NCBI GenBank assembly: GCA_020052975.1
Contig: JAGVOC010000060.1
Location: forward strand, 1 to 12,154
From: Desulfobacterales bacterium
GTDB lineage: Bacteria; Desulfobacterota; Desulfobacteria; Desulfobacterales; RPRI01
DNA: 12,154 bases
Reading direction: 5' to 3'
Shown: positions 1-6,244 of the stretch, in pieces
Layout of the letters: every line of letters begins with the position of its first letter
Position numbering within the stretch: the stretch's first letter is position 1
Made by a program: the position numbers and the translations under genes
Notes under the pieces: model-generated
The model's input: only the letters and a program-made list of their open reading frames with translations
What the model was told of the DNA's origin: nothing
Database searches by the model: none

Positions 1-81
1 AAAAACATGTTCGCCGACTAGCCTGTCCAATTCGCCGATAAACTCTTCGTCCAATGTAATCGCAATCTTTGCTTTACCCAT
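1..81 (-). CDS. Ribbon-helix-helix (CopG/antitoxin-like) protein, N-terminal part only
   Basis: Reading the minus strand from an ATG at 81 gives 27 codons starting MGKAKIAITLDEEFIGELDR, and the frame stays open to the window edge. A basic short beta strand (KAKIAITLD) followed by an amphipathic helix (EEFIGELDRLV) is the usual start of an RHH DNA-binding domain, as in CopG-type regulators and many antitoxins. A near-perfect Shine-Dalgarno AGGAGG lies 5 nt before the ATG and fixes the start. A partner toxin, if there is one, would lie beyond the left edge, so calling this an antitoxin is only inference. The gene is partial because the window ends. Confidence 0.6.
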   Translation of the reverse strand, partial: MGKAKIAITLDEEFIGELDRLVGEHVF

Positions 82-107
82 ATTAGCCTCCTGTCTTCCA
101 GTATTAC

Positions 108-137
108 ATTATATCATACCAGCAGCGAGGTAAACAA
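108..137 (-). promoter_or_regulatory. Extended -10 promoter for the RHH gene
   Basis: On the minus strand TGATATAAT (116 down to 108) is a perfect TATAAT preceded by the TGn extension. A weak -35 TTGTTT (137-132) sits 18 nt upstream. The predicted start of transcription is near 101, giving a leader of about 20 nt that carries the AGGAGG site. The -10 element is strong; the -35 match is only three of six. Confidence 0.55.
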
Positions 138-224
138 TTATTATTTCTATTCTCTTAGCGTAACGATAAAGCTCATGGGGAACGAGGAGAAGTTTTTTCT
201 TGACAACCGAAGGCCATATAGATG

Positions 225-466
225 TTAGGTGTTCTTCATCCTGAATGTCATTGCCCTTTTGCTGATTTCCTCTATGGATAAATCTGCATCCATGTCTTGT
301 CTCCACTTTGTATAATCAAAAGGCTCTCTCTGAATAAGGGCAATAAACCGTTCTGCTTCTTACCGATTTCAGCCTTGAGCCAAAATCGGTAACTAAGCAC
401 GCTTACATTATCGTCCAAAGAAAACTCTTCGCGGTTCCGAAACGCAAAATTCTACACATACTCATG
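225..466 (-). pseudogene. Decayed small protein gene (frameshift plus in-frame stop)
   Basis: Two adjoining minus-strand frames read like one ordinary soluble protein. The upstream part (about 451 to 357) gives NFAFRNREEFSLDDNVSVLS followed by YRFWLKAEIGKK. The downstream part (359 to 225) gives EAERFIALIQREPFDYTKWR followed by QDMDADLSIEEISKRAMTFR and MKNT, then TAA. A single missing base near 357-362 would join them. A TAG at 454-452 interrupts the likely upstream extension HEYV, consistent with a CAG to TAG change. No start codon with a ribosome site is visible upstream. I do not recognise the family. The composition is protein-like in both halves and the junction falls at a plausible point, so a once-functional gene is more likely than chance, but this is inference from reading frames alone. 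Confidence 0.45.
361..391. repeat. Inverted repeat, 9-bp arms
   Basis: TACCGATTT (361-369) and AAATCGGTA (383-391) are perfect inverted arms separated by 13 nt. No T-run follows on either strand, so it is not a typical terminator. It lies inside the decayed gene, next to the frameshift, and may simply be part of that coding remnant. Confidence 0.4.
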
Positions 467-590
467 CTACAGATCAAGCCATAGGTACCCAAAAGCTTCC
501 GGTAATTGTCAGCGGTCGGATTGATGAATTACGTACATGGTCTGCAACCCGGACAGTTTGCCTGTTTCTCAAAATTTTTATCCGCAGCTC
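467..590. other. Intergenic stretch with no supported gene
   Basis: Together with the decayed gene to its left, this stretch carries no intact coding region. Minus-strand frames contain short protein-like fragments (for example NPTADNYRKLLGTYGLICSM around 460-525) broken by stops, which could be more relics of a degraded gene or a dispersed repeat. I cannot assign them. An open minus-strand frame at 474-680 overlaps the promoter and start of the small gene at 660, and has no ribosome site, so it is not called. Confidence 0.3.
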
Positions 591-628
591 TTGACTCATT
601 CCGGATGGTTCTGATAATATGCTATAAT
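591..628 (+). promoter_or_regulatory. Promoter cluster upstream of the small gene at 660
   Basis: TTGACT (591-596) with a 16-nt spacer to GATAAT (613-618) gives five of six matches in both boxes. Just downstream, TGCTATAAT (620-628) is a perfect extended -10. Either would start transcription at about 625-635, leaving a leader of 25-35 nt before the ATG at 660. The two -10 candidates overlap, so use of one or both cannot be decided from sequence. Confidence 0.6.
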
Positions 629-659
629 CATTAAAAATACGATACCAAAGGAGAATATA

Positions 660-836
660 ATGGGATCGATGGACGAGCATATTTTAAAAACGGCGAAAGA
701 GATAACGGTAAAATTCATTGAAACAGGAAGGGTGTCTCCGACCGGTTTCAATGAGACGTTCAAATCAATTTACAAAGCTGTTGAAGAAGCCGTAAAAAAC
801 ACCGGCGCTGTTCCGGAGGAGGAAGAGAAGAAATAG
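660..836 (+). CDS. Small acidic-tailed helical protein, 58 aa, unknown function
   Basis: ATG at 660 is preceded by AGGAG with good spacing and by a strong promoter, and the frame runs to TAG at 834-836. The product starts MGSMDEHILKTAKEITVKFI, continues through a TGRVSPTGFNETFKSIYKAV segment, and ends in an acidic EEEEKK tail. It should fold as two or three amphipathic helices, with no membrane segment, signal peptide or cysteines. The pattern 'TAKEITVKFIETGRVSPTGFNETFKSIYKAVEE' is vaguely like the N-terminal helical part of MucR/Ros regulators, but no zinc finger follows and I do not claim homology. An internal ATG at 669 is a second possible start. It is transcribed with the gerMN/fusA genes downstream, which have their own promoter. 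Its good expression signals make it a likely real gene. Confidence 0.65.
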   Translation: MGSMDEHILKTAKEITVKFIETGRVSPTGFNETFKSIYKAVEEAVKNTGAVPEEEEKK

Positions 837-866
837 TTTGCCGGGTAAACTTCAGCCTGACTTATC

Positions 867-895
867 TTGACAGGACCCGCTTATTGGCATAAAAG
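867..895 (+). promoter_or_regulatory. Putative sigma-70 promoter for the GerMN/EF-G unit
   Basis: A perfect -35 TTGACA (867-872) is followed after exactly 17 nt by TAAAAG (890-895), four of six matches to the -10. The predicted start is near 902, giving a leader of about 45 nt to the chosen ATG at 946. Confidence 0.5.
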
Positions 896-945
896 TCAAA
901 CTTCTTTTTTTGGGGAAAGAGAAGGTTTTAAGAAAGCTATTTGAT

Positions 946-1491
946 ATGGGCAGTAAACGTATAATTTTCTTTTCGGTCCTGGCCCTGTTTATTGCAGGTG
1001 CTGCCTGCCTCCTTTCTGCAAATGTTAACTGGAAACAGCCTTTTTCCTCCATTTTGCATATGTTTTCGGGAAAATCAGTTGTTTCCCTGTATTTTGCAGA
1101 TACAGATAATGCCTTTCTGAAATCCGAGCAGAGAAATATTCCCCGTACCTCCGATCCTGCTGAACTTGGCAGGACAATAATAGAGTCCCTTATCAAGGGT
1201 CCGCGAGGTGAGCTTGTGAGAACAATACCCGAGGAGGCATCCCTCAAGGCTTTTTATGTTACAGAAGACGGGTCTGCCTTCGCTGATTTTAATGCGGCAA
1301 TTCGGGACAAACATCCGGGAGGAAGTTCATCCGAACTTTTGACCGTCTATTCGATTGTAAATTCACTGGTTATGAATATTCCGGAGATCAAAAGAGTTAA
1401 AATATTAATAGAGGGGCGCGAATCCATGACGCTTGCAGGTCATATGGATTTGCGGTTTCCGTTTAAGGCCAATTCGCTTGTGGTAAGATGA
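946..1491 (+). CDS. GerMN-domain membrane-anchored or exported protein
   Basis: The 181-residue product has an N-terminal hydrophobic segment after a Lys-Arg pair (residues 4-24, [20 protein letters not shown]), so it is exported or anchored in the inner membrane. Cys21 lacks a convincing lipobox (GAAC), so lipoprotein status is doubtful. Residues about 45-157 match the GerMN domain: an opening strand VVSLYFAD, the helix motif IIESLIKGP (79-86), a central DGSAFADFN turn, and a closing helix with VYSIVNSLV followed by [10 protein letters not shown]. GerMN domains occur in spore germination GerM and in many Gram-negative envelope proteins; their molecular role is poorly known. ATG 946 is preferred over TTG 910 because it starts just before the charged-hydrophobic signal, though its ribosome site is weak. 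The stop overlaps the fusA start (ATGA), which implies co-transcription and translational coupling with an EF-G gene. Confidence 0.85.
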   Translation: MGSKRIIFFSVLALFIAGAACLLSANVNWKQPFSSILHMFSGKSVVSLYFADTDNAFLKSEQRNIPRTSDPAELGRTIIESLIKGPRGELVRTIPEEASLKAFYVTEDGSAFADFNAAIRDKHPGGSSSELLTVYSIVNSLVMNIPEIKRVKILIEGRESMTLAGHMDLRFPFKANSLVVR

Positions 1492-3521
1492 AAAAAAAAG
1501 ACAGGATAAGCAGAATAAGAAATATCGGCATAATGGCTCACATTGATGCCGGCAAGACAACCGTGACCGAGCGGATACTTTATTATACCGGCCGTTCTCA
1601 CAAAATGGGAGAGGTGCATGACGGCGAAGCCGTTATGGACTGGATGCCGGATGAGCAGGAGCGGGGCATAACAATTACTTCTGCGGTTACAGCGTGTCAG
1701 TGGAAAGGGATCGATATACAACTGATCGATACCCCCGGCCATGTCGATTTTACCATGGAGGTTGAGCGGTCATTAAGAGTTCTTGACGGGGCAATAGGTG
1801 TTTTTTGTGCGGTTGGAGGTGTCGAACCCCAGTCTGAAACTGTCTGGAGGCAGGCTGACAAGTACCATGTTCCCAAGATAGCATTTGTAAACAAGATGGA
1901 CAGAATTGGCGCAAGCTTTTTCGGGACCGTTGAAATGATGAAGGAAAGGCTCCATGCCAACCCTCTTATTATCCAGCTTCCTGTCGGCTCAGAGGATGAC
2001 TTTGCCGGAGTGATTGATCTTATCGGAATGAAACAGATAATCTGGGACGACGAAACTCTCGGTGCAACTTTTACAGAAAGCGACATTCCTTCCGGCCTTC
2101 TTGGTGAAGCGGAACAATACCGGGAAAAACTTATCGAGACACTTTCGGAGATAGATGACGGAATAATGGAGACCTACCTGTCTGAAACTGCAATAACAAA
2201 TGAACAGATTGTTTCCGCCATACGAAAGGGAACAGTGAGTCTGAAGCTCGTTCCTGTCCTATGCGGTTCCGCCTTAAGGAACAAAGGTATTCAGCCCCTG
2301 TTGGATGGTATTGCAAGCTTTCTTCCAAGCCCTCTTGATATTCCTCCTGTTAAAGGCATACATCCTGAAACCGGGGAACCAATAGAGTTCGAGACAAAGG
2401 ATAATGGCCCGCTTGCAGCTCTGATATTCAAGGTTGCAATGATGGAAGGGCGCAAGCTTTCCTTTGTCAGGGTTTACAGCGGAACCCTGAAATCGGGAGT
2501 AGACGTATATAATCCTTTTCGGAAAATAAAGGAAAAACTTTCCAGGATATTGAGGATGCATGCCAACAAGAGGGACCGTATCGAAGAGGCTGGAGCAGGA
2601 AGCATCGTCGGTGTAGTCGGATTGAAAACCTCTTCAACAGGTGAAACTCTTTGTTCGGTTGAAAATCCCGTTTTGCTGGAAAAAATAGAGTTTTATGAGC
2701 CTGTTATATCCATCGCTATCGAGCCTAAAACTCACAGCGACCAGGAAAAGCTTGAAGATGTTTTGTCAAAGTTCATTGATGAAGATCCGACTTTAAGAGT
2801 CCGGAAAGATGAAGATACGGGGCAGACTATTTTATCCGGAATGGGAGAGCTTCATCTCGAAATAATAATCAGCCGTATGACGCGGGAATTCAATACCATG
2901 GTAAATGTTGGAAGACCGCAGGTAGTTTACAGGGAAACCATCGCATGCGATTCAACCGGATCCGCTGTTTTTGACAGGGATATTGCCGGGCAGCGCCACT
3001 TCGGAGATGTGAGCCTGAAATTAAGGCCACTGAAGAGAGGAAGCGGCAACAGGTTCAGGTCTGACTTGAAAGAGAATATGATACCTCCCGCTTTTGTACC
3101 TTTTATTGAAAAAGGAATAAACGAGGCTTTTGACAGCGGAACTGTTATGGGATATCCGGTTGTTGATGTTGAAGCAGTTTTAACCGGGGGATCCTACCGG
3201 GAGTCGATCGGAACGGAGCTTGCTTATACGGTCAGTGCCGCTATGGCTTGCAAGGAAGCCCTCAGAAAGGGCGAGCCCTTTCTGCTTGAGCCGATAATGG
3301 ACGCCGAAATCTTTGTTCCTGAATCTTTTATGGGCGATGTTATCGGGGATATAAGTTCCCGCGGCGGGAAAATCGAATCAATAAATTCAAAGTCAGGAGT
3401 GCAGGTTATAAAAGCCATAGTACCTCTTTCACGCATGTTTGGTTATTCGACTTCGCTGAGATCGGCAACCCAGGGACGGGGGACTTTTACCATGCAGTTT
3501 TCGCACTTTGACCGAAATTAA
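1488..3521 (+). CDS. fusA: Elongation factor G paralogue (second type EF-G)
   Basis: A translational GTPase of 677 residues, in the EF-G size range. Classical EF-G drives translocation and, with RRF, ribosome recycling. All GTPase motifs are present: G1 AHIDAGKTT (17-25), an intact switch I with QERGITIT (57-64), G3 DTPGHVDF (81-88), G4 NKMD (135-138) and G5 CGSAL (259-263). The G' insert, domain II, and domains III-V (GMGELHLEI near 451, FGYSTSLRS near 651) follow in the usual order. The domain IV tip is unusual. Where E. coli has GSYHDVDSSE with catalytic His583, this protein has [10 protein letters not shown] with Arg571. The loop that reads KQSGGRGQYG in E. coli is [11 protein letters not shown] here. 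The long C-terminal tail of E. coli EF-G is missing. No rpsL, rpsG or tuf is nearby, so this is not the str-operon copy. Most likely an EF-G2 or spdEFG-type paralogue, perhaps specialised in recycling or stress; that role is inference. The start is fixed by the ATGA overlap with the upstream gene. Confidence 0.9.
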   Translation: MKKKDRISRIRNIGIMAHIDAGKTTVTERILYYTGRSHKMGEVHDGEAVMDWMPDEQERGITITSAVTACQWKGIDIQLIDTPGHVDFTMEVERSLRVLDGAIGVFCAVGGVEPQSETVWRQADKYHVPKIAFVNKMDRIGASFFGTVEMMKERLHANPLIIQLPVGSEDDFAGVIDLIGMKQIIWDDETLGATFTESDIPSGLLGEAEQYREKLIETLSEIDDGIMETYLSETAITNEQIVSAIRKGTVSLKLVPVLCGSALRNKGIQPLLDGIASFLPSPLDIPPVKGIHPETGEPIEFETKDNGPLAALIFKVAMMEGRKLSFVRVYSGTLKSGVDVYNPFRKIKEKLSRILRMHANKRDRIEEAGAGSIVGVVGLKTSSTGETLCSVENPVLLEKIEFYEPVISIAIEPKTHSDQEKLEDVLSKFIDEDPTLRVRKDEDTGQTILSGMGELHLEIIISRMTREFNTMVNVGRPQVVYRETIACDSTGSAVFDRDIAGQRHFGDVSLKLRPLKRGSGNRFRSDLKENMIPPAFVPFIEKGINEAFDSGTVMGYPVVDVEAVLTGGSYRESIGTELAYTVSAAMACKEALRKGEPFLLEPIMDAEIFVPESFMGDVIGDISSRGGKIESINSKSGVQVIKAIVPLSRMFGYSTSLRSATQGRGTFTMQFSHFDRN

Positions 3522-3522
3522 A

Positions 3523-3662
3523 TGACGACTTCGTAAAAAATCTCCGCCGCGGCGGACTGTGTTGCGCTGCATCCTTCGTCATTGCAGCGTACGAAAAGTA
3601 CGCTTCATTCCTCAGGATTTGCACGCCTTGCATCCGGAGCTTTTTACAAAGCCGTCTGAATT
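3523..3662 (+). repeat. Dispersed MITE-like element, copy 1
   Basis: This stretch aligns over its whole length with 6063-6194, in the same orientation. The shared landmarks, in order, are the left end TGACGnCTTCGTAAAAA, TGTGTTGCGCT, TTCGTCATTGCAGCGTAC, AAGTACGCTTCATTCCTCA, CGCCTTGCAT and the right end GAGCTTTTTAC followed by GCCGTCTGAATT. The ends are inverted repeats (GACTTCGTAAAAAATCTCCG against CGGAGCTTTTTACAAAGCCG). Inside are CGCTGCA/TGCAGCG and GCGTAC/GTACGC arms. Relative to copy 2 it has about 6 extra bases that form a 14-bp palindrome at 3543-3556. It starts 1 nt after the fusA stop and lies between convergent genes, so it may also act as a bidirectional terminator. A degenerate outer end may extend it to about 3687. 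Confidence 0.8.
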
Positions 3663-3736
3663 ACGAATTTTTTTGAAATCATTATTCTATAGCGTTTCGC
3701 ATAACCATCGAACCCTCTCATATCCACTTGATCCCT
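3663..3736. other. Short intergenic tail between repeat copy 1 and the M48 protease gene
   Basis: This AT-rich stretch lies downstream of both convergent genes. It contains ATTTTTTTGAAATCATTATT (3667-3686), which may be a decayed match to the outer right end of repeat copy 2. No independent terminator hairpin or gene is visible. Confidence 0.3.
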
Positions 3737-5209
3737 TCAATCCCGGTTTATTATTTGCGGGCGGCGAGGCAGGGATATTGTCTCAGGCTCTTTTTCTTTC
3801 TCTGCTTTTTCCATCTTTTTTATATCTTTCAGCATTTCTTCGATTATTATTTTCCTGCTCTGATTGTTTGTTTCCAGCAAAGCCTTTCCAAGATGGAAGC
3901 GGGCGTTCTTAATATCTTCTTTGACAGTGTAATATAAGCCGAGATAATAGTGTGCGTCTGCAAAATTGCCGGCTTTCCCGCTTGTTTCACCAAGGAAATA
4001 TAATGCCGGGGTATAGTAGGAATGCCTTTCGGTAATAGTTTTGAATATTTGTTCCGCCTCGGTTAACTTGCCGGTTTCAGCCTTGATACGTCCTAAAAAA
4101 AACAGGGCTTCCGGGTCATCCGGAGCAAGGCTGATTGCACCTTCAAGGGTTTTTTCCGCCTCCTTATAACGGCCATCCTGGAAATATGTTTTGCCAAGTT
4201 CCTTTAATATATCAGGATCAAAGGCTTTTTTCTCCAGGGCTTTTTTGAAATGGTTTACGGCATCCGCCCTGTTCCCGCTTTTTGAAAGGATCAGTCCATA
4301 TCTATAATGTGCAATGGGATCATCGGGGTGATTTGTCACATCCTGTCCGAACAGCCTTAATATATTTTCATCGTTGCCGTACATTACAATAAGCCTTGTA
4401 TGCGCCTTATTAAAATTATCCGCAGAATAGGAGAATCTATTTCCAGAATGTTCCAGACTCTTTTCAATCCAGGATCCCATGTAGCCTATACGTTCTTCAA
4501 CAGCAGGATGTGTTGTAAGGTAGGCAGGAATCTCAGCCGAACCAAACCATCGTTTGTCGCGTATTTTTTTCAGGACGGTAACGAGTCCTTCTCCGGTGTA
4601 TCCGGCTTTTTCAAGATAATCGAGGCCTATCTGGTCTGCCTGCATTTCATCCTCACGGCTGTAGGCAAGTGAGAGCGACTGGCCGGCAGCCGCAGAGCCT
4701 ATTGTTAACGCGCGCGAAGCTGCTTCAGCCCCACCTTTTGCTCCGAGCAGTATGCCTGCCGCCATTCCGGCAAGAGTAGCTATTTGAATTTTTTTTGATC
4801 TTTCAAGCCTGTCAGAAAGATGACGGCATACTACGTGGGAAATTTCATGCGCCAGAATGCCGGCAAGTTCTCCTTCATTTTCCATTGCTTCAAAAAGACC
4901 GCTGTGAATAAATATGTGGCCCCCGGGACCTGCAAATGCATTGTAATTTTCATTTTTGACTATATGAAACTGGTAGGCAAAAGGTTGGGGCGGAGCAGCG
5001 GCCAATATTTTGTCGCCTATATCGCTGACATACTTTAACAGAACCGGATCATCAATAAGTTCATAATTTTTTAAAACCGCCTTCATGAATTCGCGGGCCA
5101 GCTCTTCTTCCTCCCTTATGGTCATACAGTATGCTTTTCCAGGATGGAAAAAAAATCCGGGGGACATTATTATTGTATAAATCAGAATGAGTTTAATTAT
5201 GGTTTTCAT
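3737..5209 (-). CDS. Exported M48 metalloprotease with C-terminal TPRs (BepA/YfgC-like)
   Basis: A 490-residue zinc metallopeptidase of the M48 family with tetratricopeptide repeats. BepA-type members act in the periplasm on outer-membrane protein assembly: they degrade or release stalled clients at the BAM or Lpt machinery. Residues 1-28 are a signal peptide (MKTIIKLILIYTIIMSPGFF onward). The zinc site is HEISH (His121, Glu122, His125), with the third ligand likely Glu188 in SREDEMQAD and the typical family motif THP at 233-235 before ER (239-240). Between them lies a Gly/Ala-rich helix (145-175) like the loop of M48 proteins. Residues about 295-445 hold at least four TPR units (for example DPIAHYRYGLILSKSGNRAD and DPEALFFLGRIKAETGKLTE). 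A charged KKMEKAEKEKEPE tail follows. It is transcribed alone, divergently from parA with only 64 bp between starts. The ribosome site before ATG 5209 is weak (GGAA). Confidence 0.9.
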   Translation of the reverse strand: MKTIIKLILIYTIIMSPGFFFHPGKAYCMTIREEEELAREFMKAVLKNYELIDDPVLLKYVSDIGDKILAAAPPQPFAYQFHIVKNENYNAFAGPGGHIFIHSGLFEAMENEGELAGILAHEISHVVCRHLSDRLERSKKIQIATLAGMAAGILLGAKGGAEAASRALTIGSAAAGQSLSLAYSREDEMQADQIGLDYLEKAGYTGEGLVTVLKKIRDKRWFGSAEIPAYLTTHPAVEERIGYMGSWIEKSLEHSGNRFSYSADNFNKAHTRLIVMYGNDENILRLFGQDVTNHPDDPIAHYRYGLILSKSGNRADAVNHFKKALEKKAFDPDILKELGKTYFQDGRYKEAEKTLEGAISLAPDDPEALFFLGRIKAETGKLTEAEQIFKTITERHSYYTPALYFLGETSGKAGNFADAHYYLGLYYTVKEDIKNARFHLGKALLETNNQSRKIIIEEMLKDIKKMEKAEKEKEPETISLPRRPQIINRD

Positions 5210-5273
5210 CTGTTCCGTTTTTTATTTATATATTCTTTCCAAGCATCAAGTTTTATGTTAGAGATCTTGTATT
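5210..5273. other. Divergent promoter region between the M48 protease gene and parA
   Basis: Sixty-four AT-rich bases separate the two divergent start codons, so promoters for both must lie here or inside the opposite gene. I see only partial boxes (a TATAAA-like stretch on the minus strand, TATGTT on the plus strand) without a convincing -35 at correct spacing. No operator or parS-like palindrome is evident. Confidence 0.3.
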
Positions 5274-6065
5274 ATGGCATATATTATAAGCATAGCCAAC
5301 CAAAAAGGCGGGGTTGGAAAAACGACAACAGCAGTTAACTTATCAGCATCGCTTGCGATTTCAGAAAAAAGGACCCTCCTTGTTGACTGTGATCCTCAGG
5401 CCAATGCAACGACAGGGATAGGTGTCGACAAAACCGGCATTAAGAAGACGCTTTACCACGGAATGCTTGGCGAAACAGATGTAAACAGCATTATAGTCGA
5501 TACGCAAATTGATTTTTTAAAAGCGATACCTTCAAATATTGAACTCATAGGTTTTGAAGTTGAAATGATGTCTCTCCCTGATCGTGAAAAAGTGCTGAAA
5601 AATCTTCTTGCCGGAATCCGGGATTCATTCGACTATATCATTCTGGATTGCCCCCCGTCTCTCAGTCTTTTGACCGTAAATGCGCTTACAGCCTCCGATT
5701 CACTTCTGATTCCACTTCAATGTGAATTTTATGCATTGGAGGGACTTGGCCAGCTTTTGCACACGGTAAAACGAATCAGGCAAAGCCTGAATCCGGGACT
5801 TAAGATAGGAGGGATTCTTCTTACCATGTATGACAAGAGAACGAACCTTTCCATGCAGGTAGCCGAAGACGCAAAAAGACATTTCAGGAATCTGGTTTTT
5901 CAAACCATAGTACCGAGAAGCGTGCGGCTCGGTGAGGCGCCCAGCTTCGGTAAACCGATAATACTTTATGATGCCGCTTCGACGGGAGCCAGGAGCTACG
6001 CAAATCTTGCAAAAGAGATATTAGACAGTGCTGTTCTGAGACCATTGAAGAACATGCAATTTTGA
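5274..6065 (+). CDS. parA: Chromosome partitioning ATPase ParA (Soj)
   Basis: A 263-residue Walker-type ATPase of the small chromosomal ParA/Soj class. It binds DNA non-specifically as an ATP dimer, and ParB stimulates its ATPase activity to move origin-proximal parS complexes. Residues 10-17 carry the deviant Walker A KGGVGKTT with the signature lysine; walker A' is LLVDCDPQAN (about 35-44), and Walker B is YIILDCPPSL (about 121-130). There is no N-terminal HTH extension, unlike plasmid type Ia ParA, so the gene fits the chromosomal type. The C-terminal segment RSVRLGEAPSFGKPI is typical of Soj. ATG 5274 is the natural start, just before MAYIISIANQ, although the ribosome site is weak. Its TGA stop forms the first three bases of repeat copy 2. 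Confidence 0.95.
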   Translation: MAYIISIANQKGGVGKTTTAVNLSASLAISEKRTLLVDCDPQANATTGIGVDKTGIKKTLYHGMLGETDVNSIIVDTQIDFLKAIPSNIELIGFEVEMMSLPDREKVLKNLLAGIRDSFDYIILDCPPSLSLLTVNALTASDSLLIPLQCEFYALEGLGQLLHTVKRIRQSLNPGLKIGGILLTMYDKRTNLSMQVAEDAKRHFRNLVFQTIVPRSVRLGEAPSFGKPIILYDAASTGARSYANLAKEILDSAVLRPLKNMQF

Positions 6066-6225
6066 CGCCTTCGTAAAAAGTCATTCTGCTGTGTTGCGCT
6101 TCATCTTTCGTCATTGCAGCGTACCAATAAGTACGCTTCATTCCTCAAGATTCGCGCGCCTTGCATTATGAGCTTTTTACTTTGCCGTCTGAATTTTGTA
6201 TTTTTACGAAGCCGTCAATTTTGAC
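6057..6225. repeat. 10-bp direct repeat flanking element copy 2 (possible insertion footprint)
   Basis: CAATTTTGAC occurs at 6057-6066 and again at 6216-6225, overlapping both ends of the element. Removing one copy plus the element restores a simple parA end, a TGA stop, and a short gap to the parB ribosome site. Because the element ends in TGAC itself, the true duplicated target may be as short as ATTT. Confidence 0.55.
6063..6217 (+). repeat. Dispersed MITE-like element, copy 2, with terminal inverted repeats
   Basis: The left end TGACGCCTTCGTAAAAA (6063-6079) and right end TTTTTACGAAGCCGTCA (6201-6217) are inverted repeats matching at 16 of 17 positions. An inner right end, AGCTTTTTACTTTGCCGTC (6171-6189), matches the end of copy 1. 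The interior is shared with copy 1. There is no room for a transposase, so if mobile it depends on one encoded elsewhere. It is wedged between parA and parB, and the first bases supply the parA stop codon. An in-frame ATG inside it (6161) could extend ParB by 28 residues, but that start has no ribosome site. Confidence 0.8.
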
Positions 6226-6244
6226 ATATATTAAGGGGAGTCGG

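Noticed and set aside
311..316. Plus-strand TATAAT
   Set aside because: No -35 at suitable spacing and no gene begins downstream within reasonable distance; it lies in the decayed gene.
361..391. Inverted repeat considered as a terminator
   Set aside because: No T-run follows on either strand and the loop is long.
474..680. Minus-strand open frame of 68 codons
   Set aside because: It overlaps the promoter and start of the gene at 660, has no ribosome site and no recognisable motifs.
910..945. TTG start giving a 12-residue longer GerMN protein
   Set aside because: No ribosome site precedes TTG 910, and ATG 946 places the start directly before the charged-hydrophobic signal.
3559..3912. Plus-strand open frame of 117 codons with hydrophobic stretch
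   Set aside because: It starts inside repeat copy 1 and runs antisense through the M48 protease tail; the composition is that of a shadow frame.
3983..3990. TGTTTCAC half-match to parS
   Set aside because: Only the left half matches; the right half (CAAGGAAA) is not complementary, and it lies inside the M48 coding sequence.
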